A program made the translations under genes and the position numbers. Shown here in pieces: positions 17,936-24,589 of a stretch of 64,000 nt of DNA. The stretch lies in contig NZ_JAQGPL010000001.1 in NCBI RefSeq assembly GCF_028826105.1, forward strand, positions 5,825,381 to 5,889,380, in the 5' to 3' direction. The notes under the pieces are model-generated. The model saw only the letters and a program-made list of their open reading frames with translations. It did not search any database and was not told where the DNA came from. This stretch comes from Paenibacillus humicola (GTDB lineage: Bacteria; Bacillota; Bacilli; Paenibacillales; Paenibacillaceae). Each line of letters begins with the position of its first letter. Position 1 is the stretch's first letter.

Positions 17936-18066
17936 AGAGTTTTCCTTCACGTGAAGCCTCCTCAGGCTAATACTGTCGATCCTATGATAACGACAGTGCG
18001 GCAGCTTGGTTTCGGTTTTGTCATTTGAGTATAACACTTGCGAATGAAAGGTTGGAGGATGGCCTC

Positions 18067-18993
18067 ATGATTCTGGTCACTGGCGGGTTGGGCTTCATCG
18101 GAAGCCACACAGCGCGTGCGCTGCTTGATTTGGGAGAGTCTTGCGTGCTTACAAGGTATCGAAAGTCGAAGGTCCCCTCTTTTCTCGAATCGGAAATTGG
18201 GAGACGAGCGTATATCGAACAGGTTGACATCACTGATGCTTCGGCGTTTCTTTCCATCGGCGAACGTCATAAGATTACAGGTATCGTGCATTTAGCCATG
18301 ACTGGCTCAGGAATGAGCGATCCGTTCGATTACTTCCGCGCGAACACGGATAGCCTGCAGAGCGTTCTTCAAGCGGCTCACAAATGGGGAGTCACCCGCG
18401 TCAGCTTCGCAAGCGCAATTGGTGTCTACATGGGCGTAGGAGAATGTCCTTTTCAAGAGGATATGCCGCTGACTATGACTGCAGACAATCCGTTCACGAC
18501 TTTCAAGAAGAGCTCCGAGTTGATTGCGACTTATATCGCGGGGCGCTTAGGCTTTGAAATCGTGAATCTACGGATCTCAGGAGCCTGGGGTCCTTTGCAA
18601 AAGTCCGCAGCAAATCTGGTCGTCGCCTCCCAGCTTGTGCATGCTGCGGTAGGAGGGCTGCAACCTACATTTTCAGGCCAAGTTTTGGATGCCTATGATA
18701 TGTGTTATGTGAAGGATTGCGCCCAAGCTATCGCACAGCTTCAGGTAGCGGACAAATTGAACCACAACACCTATAATATCGGCTCTGGAAGAATTGTTAA
18801 GAATCAGGAGTTCGTGGCGGCAATCAAGAGCGTGATTCCCGGCGCTAAGTTAGAACTCCCCGAAGGGCCTTGCTTAGACATGTTTCTCGACATCGCAAGG
18901 ATCCGCCAGGAGATAGCGTACGAGCCCGAATACGACGTCGAGAAAGGGATCTTCGAGTATGTTAGCTGGTTAAAATCAGGGAATGAGGTTTGA
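18067..18993 (+). CDS. NAD-dependent epimerase/dehydratase-family protein
   Basis: Extended short-chain dehydrogenase fold, 308 residues. The NAD motif T-G-G-L-G-F-I-G-S-H begins at residue 5. The expected active-site Y-x-x-x-K reads F-T-T-F-K, so the catalytic Tyr appears to be Phe; this may be an atypical or non-catalytic member. ATG 18067 has GGAGG eight bases upstream, better than the start at 18025. It is divergent from the MmyB-like regulator and ends just before an att-like site. Confidence 0.85.
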   Translation: MILVTGGLGFIGSHTARALLDLGESCVLTRYRKSKVPSFLESEIGRRAYIEQVDITDASAFLSIGERHKITGIVHLAMTGSGMSDPFDYFRANTDSLQSVLQAAHKWGVTRVSFASAIGVYMGVGECPFQEDMPLTMTADNPFTTFKKSSELIATYIAGRLGFEIVNLRISGAWGPLQKSAANLVVASQLVHAAVGGLQPTFSGQVLDAYDMCYVKDCAQAIAQLQVADKLNHNTYNIGSGRIVKNQEFVAAIKSVIPGAKLELPEGPCLDMFLDIARIRQEIAYEPEYDVEKGIFEYVSWLKSGNEV

Positions 18994-18998
18994 GACTC

Positions 18999-19016
18999 TT
19001 ATTTGTGGTAAGGATC
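18999..19016 (-). repeat. SCC-like att site (rlmH 3'-end variant)
   Basis: GATCCTTACCACAAATAA on the minus strand is close to the rlmH-end consensus GAACCKTATCAYAARTRA and would encode D-P-Y-H-K-stop. It lies where base composition drops sharply, between the epimerase-like gene and the defence genes. Confidence 0.6.
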
Positions 19017-19193
19017 ACCGCGAAATTAGAGGGGATCTATTGCAGTAAACCTAAAAGAGTTAGTACGGAAAATTAGATTAAGAGTCTACCTCTGATTTTT
19101 ATATGTAGAAGCCAAAATCCACTGTGTCCTCCCTCTTAAATTCCCATGGCCAATTTGATGATTGTTACTCTCCTTCGGTGAGTTTAGCAAATA

Positions 19194-20732
19194 CTAAATA
19201 CAGTCTTTGAATTGTTCCATGCAATGTTCAATCTGTTCTGAATACTTCTTAATGCCTCTTTCAGTGTCGTCAATGAAAATGTTTATCTTTTCATTTTGAA
19301 TTGCACTCTTTTTTTTCTCGTTGAAAAATTTCGCAAAATCCTCTGCATTGTAACTGTCAATATTGTCAATTCCAATTGTTGATATTAATGAAACCGTGTA
19401 TGTCTGTAATCGCTTAAGGGCTTCAAGTTCCCAATAAGTAAATAAGTTGTCATATGAAACAACAGCCTTATTACATTCTCTATTTATGTCATTTGCGATA
19501 GTTATGTATTGTATAAATAGCCTTTTAGGATCTTCAATTGGTGGAAACTCTTGTAACGTCTTACTTTGGTACCTAACCAATACCAGCAAATCGTGTAAAG
19601 CGAACTTTTTAATTTGAGAAATCTCTTCATACTTTCTTCTTCGAAACCCAATGAAATAAATTATTAAGCATATTGAACCAGCTAGTCCTGTTGATAACAC
19701 ATTTGTGACTATCTCCTTCATTTTCGGTATATCCAACACAAAATTAAATGTCAATAAGTCTCTCAAACCCACTTTAGAATTACATGCAACAATACCTGCT
19801 AGACAGATAATAATCATTAGGATACAAGATAGAATGTAAAATCGCGATCTTTTCATATAATTATCTCCTATACGGGTGTTCAAATACTGCTCAAATTCAC
19901 CCAAATGGCGCTTTAAATCTTCGGCGGTTCTGCTAATAGTTATAGTACGTATTAAACTGTTTCTTATTGAGCTTACCCTCGTCAAATTAATTCCAGCGAA
20001 TTGAAAGAGTAGTCGTTTCATTTTTTGTTGTTCTTTCGGTTCACCTTTTACCCTAATAAACACTTGTTCATATGTATTATATAAGGCCAGCCCATATACC
20101 ACTGGGAGATTCATAAACAATAATATAATTGGTAGCGTAAACTCTTTCAAAGTATCTATATTTAGTAACTCTTCAGGTCTTTGTATCAAATTGCTCGCAG
20201 TAAATAGTATTACTACAATTCCAAAGACAACTAATAATCCATTTATGATTTTTTTAACACTCACTGTTTTTTCTTCTCTCGATGCAAATGCAAGAAGACC
20301 TCCAAGAAGAAGTGTAATGGGAATAATTGCCAACTCAACTACCAAATCAAATGTCCAATTATTCAGTATAAATTCGATTATTACGATAAGTGCAAGATTG
20401 TCTTTAATCAGTTTTGCAAAAAATCGTCCATCTTTTGCTGTATCTATTGACTTTACGAATAATGGAATTTCGAAAAATATTACCCAAAATATAGTATCCT
20501 TCAGTAGATATAAATCCCAGAATTTACTATAAAAGAGATAGAGAACGGTCAGAGAAAAGAAGCTAAGAAAGATTATATAAAACAAAACGAATTTGCGGCT
20601 GAAGATAATCGGCAAAACAGTTATTAAAAACTTTCTCCCCGCTTTTGTGAAGAGACCGATTATTATTGCTATGATAATCCAAATGCCAAATGCAATCTCC
20701 CTATTATTAAAAACATTCTGAAGTGCCTCCAC
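19194..20732 (-). CDS. Uncharacterised multi-pass membrane protein
   Basis: AT-rich gene for a 512-residue protein not matched to a named family. Residues about 10-230 hold six or seven hydrophobic helices. A cytoplasmic stretch follows with K-R-L-L-F-Q-F-A-G-I-N and H-L-G-E-F-E-Q-Y, then two more helices near residues 300 and 350, then a charged helical C-terminal domain of about 130 residues. GTG 20732 is chosen because GGAGG lies six bases upstream. It lies downstream of the Thoeris pair on the same strand, separated by 258 bp, within the same cassette. A defence or accessory role is inferred only from location. Confidence 0.75.
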   Translation of the reverse strand: MEALQNVFNNREIAFGIWIIIAIIIGLFTKAGRKFLITVLPIIFSRKFVLFYIIFLSFFSLTVLYLFYSKFWDLYLLKDTIFWVIFFEIPLFVKSIDTAKDGRFFAKLIKDNLALIVIIEFILNNWTFDLVVELAIIPITLLLGGLLAFASREEKTVSVKKIINGLLVVFGIVVILFTASNLIQRPEELLNIDTLKEFTLPIILLFMNLPVVYGLALYNTYEQVFIRVKGEPKEQQKMKRLLFQFAGINLTRVSSIRNSLIRTITISRTAEDLKRHLGEFEQYLNTRIGDNYMKRSRFYILSCILMIIICLAGIVACNSKVGLRDLLTFNFVLDIPKMKEIVTNVLSTGLAGSICLIIYFIGFRRRKYEEISQIKKFALHDLLVLVRYQSKTLQEFPPIEDPKRLFIQYITIANDINRECNKAVVSYDNLFTYWELEALKRLQTYTVSLISTIGIDNIDSYNAEDFAKFFNEKKKSAIQNEKINIFIDDTERGIKKYSEQIEHCMEQFKDCI

Positions 20733-20914
20733 TTGGAACCTCCATTGTTTTCACAAATCACTAATTACTTAACTTGTGAATCCTATTGCGATCACATTCC
20801 GCTCATGATGTACGTACAAATCACCATCATTTGAATGACCAGACAGACACAATCTAGATCTAAATCAAGTTGTGTTATTATGACGACGCACCTTTACCGC
20901 TGAATCAAAGGTAG

Positions 20915-20947
20915 AAGGGACTTCCTTTGATCAGAAAACCCTTTTCT
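20915..20947 (-). terminator. Weak hairpin downstream of thsA
   Basis: AAGGG (20915-20919) pairs with CCCTT (20939-20943), with additional internal pairing. It lies 50 bp past the ThsA stop and resembles the hairpin at 28876. The T-tract is poor. Confidence 0.35.
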
Positions 20948-20990
20948 AAATCTGAAGCTGTTCATTACAATTTAACCAGGTACGTGCTAT

Positions 20991-21836
20991 TCACGATTCT
21001 AAATCCTTCAGCGCGAACAGATTTATCTTTTCTTGTTTTTTCTGCCAAACAATGATTTTCACCTTAGAAGGGTACGCAAATTTTATACGGCTCACTTTAA
21101 ATGTCAATATAATTAGTTCAAGCAATTCTTGATCCAGTATATTTTCGTATCCTCTGAAGCGAGTTATCCCAGATCCCAAAACTGGCAAGGCAACTGTTCT
21201 CCCAGCATAGACTCTGTCTATCTCATTCCAGAAGTTCAACAGGCAGTTAATATAGTCGTTCATCTCGAGATATGCTTTGTTATTATCATCGAAACGTGAC
21301 AACGCCGTAAGGAGATAATCGTCTACCATGCAAATTGTTCCAAGCCTATATTTAGTCTTCTTCCCGACAGTTCTACCCGCATTTTCACAGACGATCATTT
21401 CTGGCAAGTGGGGGTCAGAAGAAATGATGTTATCTAGAACAGAGGTATTTCCCTGATAAAATTTCTTAATATATATTCCGTTGAGTGAACTGCTTGAGAT
21501 AACTTTCTCGTCTACTAGCGTATCGAAATATTCATTAAAAGCGATCGCTTTAAAATCAGCCTTCTCAGAAAATATATCACCGAATTTCACCTCAATCTCT
21601 GAGGTGTTAATCGTTAGTTTGATGCTTCGACGCATGTTGGCATGAATCCAAATTGCAGTGTAGACAAGAACCAGAAATGCCAGAGTTCCCCCACCAATGC
21701 CCATCTTGCTTTTAGGGTCTATTTCAACAAATAGGAACACAATAGAGGTGATGACGCTTATCACACTCAGAAAACCGTAGAAAGTATGTATTATCTTTTT
21801 ATCGAACAAAGGGACATTCATTCGCATCTTCTCCAT
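20991..21836 (-). CDS. thsA: Type II Thoeris effector ThsA (two TM + Macro domain)
   Basis: Membrane effector of type II Thoeris anti-phage defence, about 281 residues. Two hydrophobic helices at residues about 15-70 are followed by a Macro domain whose A-L-P-V-L-G-S-G-I-T-R-F motif matches the ligand loop of Thoeris-type Macro domains. In published type II systems the TIR partner makes a histidine-ADP-ribose signal that binds this domain and triggers membrane disruption. ATG 21836 shares its A with the ThsB stop (TAATG), a sign of translational coupling; an upstream ATG at 21854 lacks a ribosome site. The assignment rests on domain layout and operon structure. Confidence 0.85.
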   Translation of the reverse strand: MEKMRMNVPLFDKKIIHTFYGFLSVISVITSIVFLFVEIDPKSKMGIGGGTLAFLVLVYTAIWIHANMRRSIKLTINTSEIEVKFGDIFSEKADFKAIAFNEYFDTLVDEKVISSSSLNGIYIKKFYQGNTSVLDNIISSDPHLPEMIVCENAGRTVGKKTKYRLGTICMVDDYLLTALSRFDDNNKAYLEMNDYINCLLNFWNEIDRVYAGRTVALPVLGSGITRFRGYENILDQELLELIILTFKVSRIKFAYPSKVKIIVWQKKQEKINLFALKDLES

Positions 21837-22390
21837 TATTGAATCAAGCCCCATTTAGTTTGTGTTTCAAGATTGTAATAACTCTTACCACTGCTAAGAT
21901 GCTCTCCGTTCACATAAAAACGAGTGATAGCATCCAAAATACACACTTTAGCGAAGGGAATATGGATTGCTTCTATACCGGTATCATTTATACAGTCTTT
22001 AAGTACCTTTGGCCAAATTTCACTGTGGCTGTCCACATACAAAATTGATGAGAATTCAGGGCAAGCGATAATAAGCGGAATTTTGTACGTGTCTATGGCC
22101 TGCTCGATCTCATAAGATAACACGCTTCCGGTATAACGAGTTTTACTCGTAAGGATTACGAGCATGTTTTTCGATGCTCTAAGCCGTTCCTGAATACGTG
22201 CATACAATGTTGCCCGTTTACTTGTATCACGTACGGCATACGTTTTCTCGTGACAATTAATCAGCGAAAACTGGATGTTTTTGCTCGCACTCCAAGCTTG
22301 TAGAGTAGCATAGTATTTGAAGTCAGACTTTGTAGGGTCTGCCTCTCCTAAACCATCAAAAGCGACATAGGTTCCAGTCCGATTTGCCAT
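21836..22390 (-). CDS. thsB: Type II Thoeris TIR-domain sensor ThsB
   Basis: TIR-like (MTH538/DUF1863 class) protein of 184 residues. The N-terminal strand T-Y-V-A-F-D-G, the helix with F-K-Y-Y-A-T-L-Q-A-W, R-D-T-S, the strand M-L-V-I-L-T-S-K-T-R and the S-Y-E-I-E-Q-A-I helix with the likely catalytic Glu follow the family order. Thoeris TIR proteins sense phage and convert NAD to an ADP-ribose-derived signal. ATG 22390 follows GGGGG. It is the first gene of the two-gene operon with the Macro-domain effector. Confidence 0.87.
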   Translation of the reverse strand: MANRTGTYVAFDGLGEADPTKSDFKYYATLQAWSASKNIQFSLINCHEKTYAVRDTSKRATLYARIQERLRASKNMLVILTSKTRYTGSVLSYEIEQAIDTYKIPLIIACPEFSSILYVDSHSEIWPKVLKDCINDTGIEAIHIPFAKVCILDAITRFYVNGEHLSSGKSYYNLETQTKWGLIQ

Positions 22391-22482
22391 TATCCATCCC
22401 CCACTTTAAACTTCCTTTGCTTCCTAACATGGAAATACCTTACCATAAATCTCTACTTACTCTGATAAAAATTCCCCTATTC

Positions 22483-22500
22483 TTAGTTGTGATACAGTTC
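22483..22500 (-). repeat. SCC-like att site (rlmH 3'-end variant)
   Basis: GAACTGTATCACAACTAA on the minus strand encodes E-L-Y-H-N-stop. With the adjoining bases it forms the inverted repeat TGATAC...GTATCA (22490-22508). It separates the Thoeris cassette from the transposase debris. Confidence 0.7.
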
Positions 22501-22504
22501 TCCG

Positions 22505-22766
22505 TATCATTCTGATGAAGAAGCCGAGCGTCAAGAAGAGCCCGAACAGTAAGGCCACGATCTGCTCGAGCTGGGTAAACGAGGCGAAGTCACGAGTGGG
22601 CAATTGGAAAAGGCCGTGCGGAAGCTCGAAGAGAAACTGCAGGCGGCCCCGATGGATGATTGAAATGGAAAGTGTGTTTGGTCAAATGAAGAACAACCGG
22701 GGTTTCCGGCGCTTCCTGCTTCGCGGCTTACATAATACGGGGCTAATCCCTAAGATCCAGAATTAG
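22505..22766 (+). pseudogene. IS1182-family transposase remnant
   Basis: Decayed 3' fragment of an IS1182-type DDE transposase. One frame reads G-H-D-L-L-E-L-G-K-R-G-E-V-T-S-G-Q-L-E and a second reads E-S-V-F-G-Q-M-K-N-N-R-G-F-R-R-F, both typical of the C-terminal part of these enzymes. A stop codon precedes the first block and a frameshift separates the two; most of the gene is missing. No terminal inverted repeats could be assigned. Confidence 0.8.
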
Positions 22767-22830
22767 ACCTTATGGGACAGCCCCTTGAGATCAAGGAAAA
22801 ACAGTGGTTTATCGGATCTTTTACTTTTTT

Positions 22831-23079
22831 TTAGGCTAATCCTTTTAACATAATTTGTTTTCTTTTTATATATTCAGAATGAGATTTTATAATATCAGAG
22901 TTTACTGGTACTGAACTTTCCGGTAAAGGACCGGTTCTTTTTCGTTTTTTTCTCAGTTCTTCAATGTAAGAGATCCACGAGTCATATAACTATGGTTCAC
23001 AATATAAAGAAGTTACCTTTAAAATAATATCTTCTTCATGTCCCTGCCCCTTGCCGATCGGAGCAAAATTTTCGCTCCC
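22831..23079 (-). pseudogene. Decayed gene fragment, unrecognised
   Basis: On the minus strand a protein-like frame reads E-N-F-A-P-I-G-K-G-Q-G-H-E-E-D-I-I-L, runs into a single TAG, then continues as Y-D-S-W-I-S-Y-I-E-E-L-R-K-K-R-K-R to a normal stop at 22831. A further coding-like stretch (F-L-D-I-N-H-F-K-G) upstream is in another frame. The residue composition is protein-like, so this looks like a gene 3' end broken by a stop and a frameshift. I do not recognise the family. Confidence 0.5.
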
Positions 23080-23109
23080 TTAAAGTGGTTAATGTCCAAA
23101 AATTTAGCC

Positions 23110-23127
23110 TCACTTATGATAAGGTTC
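23110..23127 (-). repeat. SCC-like att site (rlmH 3'-end copy)
   Basis: GAACCTTATCATAAGTGA on the minus strand encodes E-P-Y-H-K-stop and is very close to the staphylococcal rlmH attachment core. A flanking inverted repeat (ATGATA and TATCAT) brackets it. It marks the outer edge of the 1.3-kb abi cassette. Confidence 0.75.
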
Positions 23128-23171
23128 AGCGTATCATCTTGGAGGCGAATATTCTTCTTATTAATTTACAG

Positions 23172-23259
23172 AAAAATAAAAGGAGCAAAACCAGTGTTTT
23201 GCTCCCCCCCGCAAATGGAATATTTGGATTCGGGCATTACCCTTGCCTTCCCGCGGTAT
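23172..23259 (-). ncRNA. Small RNA, second copy, downstream of abi
   Basis: Predicted RNA of about 88 nt. A -10 box TATACT lies at 23266-23271, ten bases before the 49-bp core (23208-23256). The core is followed by an intrinsic terminator: GGAGCAAAA (23182-23190 on +) paired with TTTTGCTCC (23197-23205), with a T-rich tract beyond. The core is 44/49 identical to the copy upstream of abi, while the terminators are unrelated in sequence. Nested pairing CCG/CGG, GGAA/TTCC and GGCA/TGCC is present. No clear -35 is seen. Existence and role as an RNA are inferred. Confidence 0.65.
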
Positions 23260-23276
23260 TTCTACAGTATATGTAT

Positions 23277-24218
23277 TTATAACTTTTTTATTCGTCCATA
23301 TAGTTGCTCCCAGTTTGAAGGGAGAATATTCAATTTATAAATATCAATTTTTGAAGCCGTAACTAATTTCTTTAAATCTTTTTGTAGACTTATACCATCA
23401 CTATCACTCAGGACTTTTTTTAATGCGTACACCCTTGAGAATAAGTCGGTTGAGCTAGGTAACACAGCAGAATTATCTTCACTGTCTATCAGTACAATTG
23501 ATGATGTTTTACCTACTAGTTTATTATGATGGGCACATACATTTCTAAGATTTCTAATCGCATCTAGCCATGTATCCATTTCCTTAGTTATTTCTTTCCC
23601 ATATCTAGTTCTCGAATACCCATATATGAGCACTTCTTTTCTTAAATCCCCTCTTAGATACGCATATATATTTGTTATTGTACCGAACTCAAAATAAGAA
23701 AATGCAGCCCAACAAGGTATCTTCTTGGTATAACGAGAACCTCCACGTCTATATTTGGTGAATTCAGGATATTTATTGACATTAGTTCTTAGGTTCTTTT
23801 CAGTGTCCACAATAGCCTTTTTGAATTTTGGATAATTCCTAATGTGGAGATTTCTTTTTTGTCTATCGCGTTCACCACGTGACTTTGTATAATACTGGTC
23901 ATCCAAATAAAAATTTGAATCGTTCGTTTTTAGAGATATTGCATTGGATAAATGACTTTTAAATTGAATCTCTGCATTTTGGGTATATGTAAAGAATAAT
24001 TTTCTTAGCTCAACATCAAATTTGTAGATTCCGAATAGGAGCTCTTGGTTAGGTTTAGTTCTTAAAACAGATGTGAACGAGAGTAGATATTTTCCATATC
24101 TACTTAGTCTAAAATATCCAGAATCAAGGAGTTTATTTTTAATTCTACCTTTTTTTATGAATACAACATATTTTTTCATTAATGAAATTTGATCATCAAT
24201 ACTCAACGGAAGTTCCAT
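23277..24218 (-). CDS. Abi_2 family HEPN protein (AbiD/AbiF-like)
   Basis: Abortive-infection protein of about 313 residues. The N-terminal G-Y-F-R-L-S-R-Y segment and the C-terminal L-R-N-V-C-A-H-H-N-K-L are Abi_2 family marks; the latter holds the HEPN R-x4-H ribonuclease motif (R-N-V-C-A-H). HEPN proteins of this type cut RNA and arrest growth on infection. ATG 24218 follows AAGGAGG with a long spacer of about 14 bases. The gene lies between two near-identical small-RNA elements and is preceded by a terminator, so its expression probably needs read-through. Very AT-rich. An RNA-guarded toxin is the best reading. Confidence 0.85.
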   Translation of the reverse strand: MELPLSIDDQISLMKKYVVFIKKGRIKNKLLDSGYFRLSRYGKYLLSFTSVLRTKPNQELLFGIYKFDVELRKLFFTYTQNAEIQFKSHLSNAISLKTNDSNFYLDDQYYTKSRGERDRQKRNLHIRNYPKFKKAIVDTEKNLRTNVNKYPEFTKYRRGGSRYTKKIPCWAAFSYFEFGTITNIYAYLRGDLRKEVLIYGYSRTRYGKEITKEMDTWLDAIRNLRNVCAHHNKLVGKTSSIVLIDSEDNSAVLPSSTDLFSRVYALKKVLSDSDGISLQKDLKKLVTASKIDIYKLNILPSNWEQLYGRIKKL

Positions 24219-24244
24219 AAAAGTTATGTTTTCCTCCTTCAAAC

Positions 24245-24325
24245 AAAAAAAAGAATGGATATACCATTCTTAATCCCGCAAATGGAATATTTGGATTCAG
24301 GCACTACCCATGCCTTCCAACGGTT
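24245..24325 (-). ncRNA. Small RNA upstream of abi (putative RNA antitoxin)
   Basis: Predicted RNA of about 80 nt between a strong promoter and an intrinsic terminator (AAGAATGG 24251-24258 with CCATTCTT 24264-24271, then six T on the minus strand). It contains the 49-bp core at 24275-24323 shared with the copy downstream of abi. Nested stems CCG/CGG, GGAA/TTCC and GGCA/TGCC can form, with a purine-rich GGGTA loop. The order promoter, RNA, terminator, ribosome site, toxin-like gene is that of type III toxin-antitoxin loci. The antitoxin role is inferred; the transcription unit is well supported by sequence. Confidence 0.75.
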
Positions 24326-24331
24326 AAGTTG

Positions 24332-24359
24332 ATTATACCATACTGGTGCAATATGACAA
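24332..24359 (-). promoter_or_regulatory. Sigma-A promoter of the abi small RNA
   Basis: TTGTCA (24354-24359) and a perfect TATAAT (24332-24337) are separated by 16 bp on the minus strand. Initiation would fall at about 24325, two bases before the conserved RNA core. Confidence 0.8.
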
Positions 24360-24431
24360 CTACCTTTTATAAAATTAAGAAGGACTTTTTATAAAACCAC
24401 ACAATGATCCTAGAAACAAGAACATTTCACC

Positions 24432-24449
24432 TCATTTGTGATAAGTCTC
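24432..24449 (-). repeat. SCC-like att site (rlmH 3'-end variant)
   Basis: GAGACTTATCACAAATGA on the minus strand encodes E-T-Y-H-K-stop. A perfect 7-bp inverted repeat (TGATAAG and CTTATCA, 24439-24458) brackets it. It lies between the abi cassette and the 1361-residue gene. Confidence 0.75.
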
Positions 24450-24589
24450 TACTTATCATCCCAAAGTCTATAAATTGAGGGCACCGTAATAATGGAAGTC
24501 CTCATTTGTTGAAAGCTTTCTGTGCTCAGAGTTGTTAATGAACTCTCGTCCAGATAACAACTCTGTGCACAGAACCTCGCATTCCCGAC

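Noticed and set aside
22515..22766. An apparently intact 83-residue gene
   Set aside because: Its two halves match different frames of an IS1182 transposase; it is a remnant, not a functional gene.
23208..24323. Reading the two 49-bp elements as a CRISPR-like repeat pair or as IS inverted repeats
   Set aside because: There are only two copies, about 1 kb apart with a gene between, in direct orientation, and each has its own -10 box and terminator, so RNA genes fit better.
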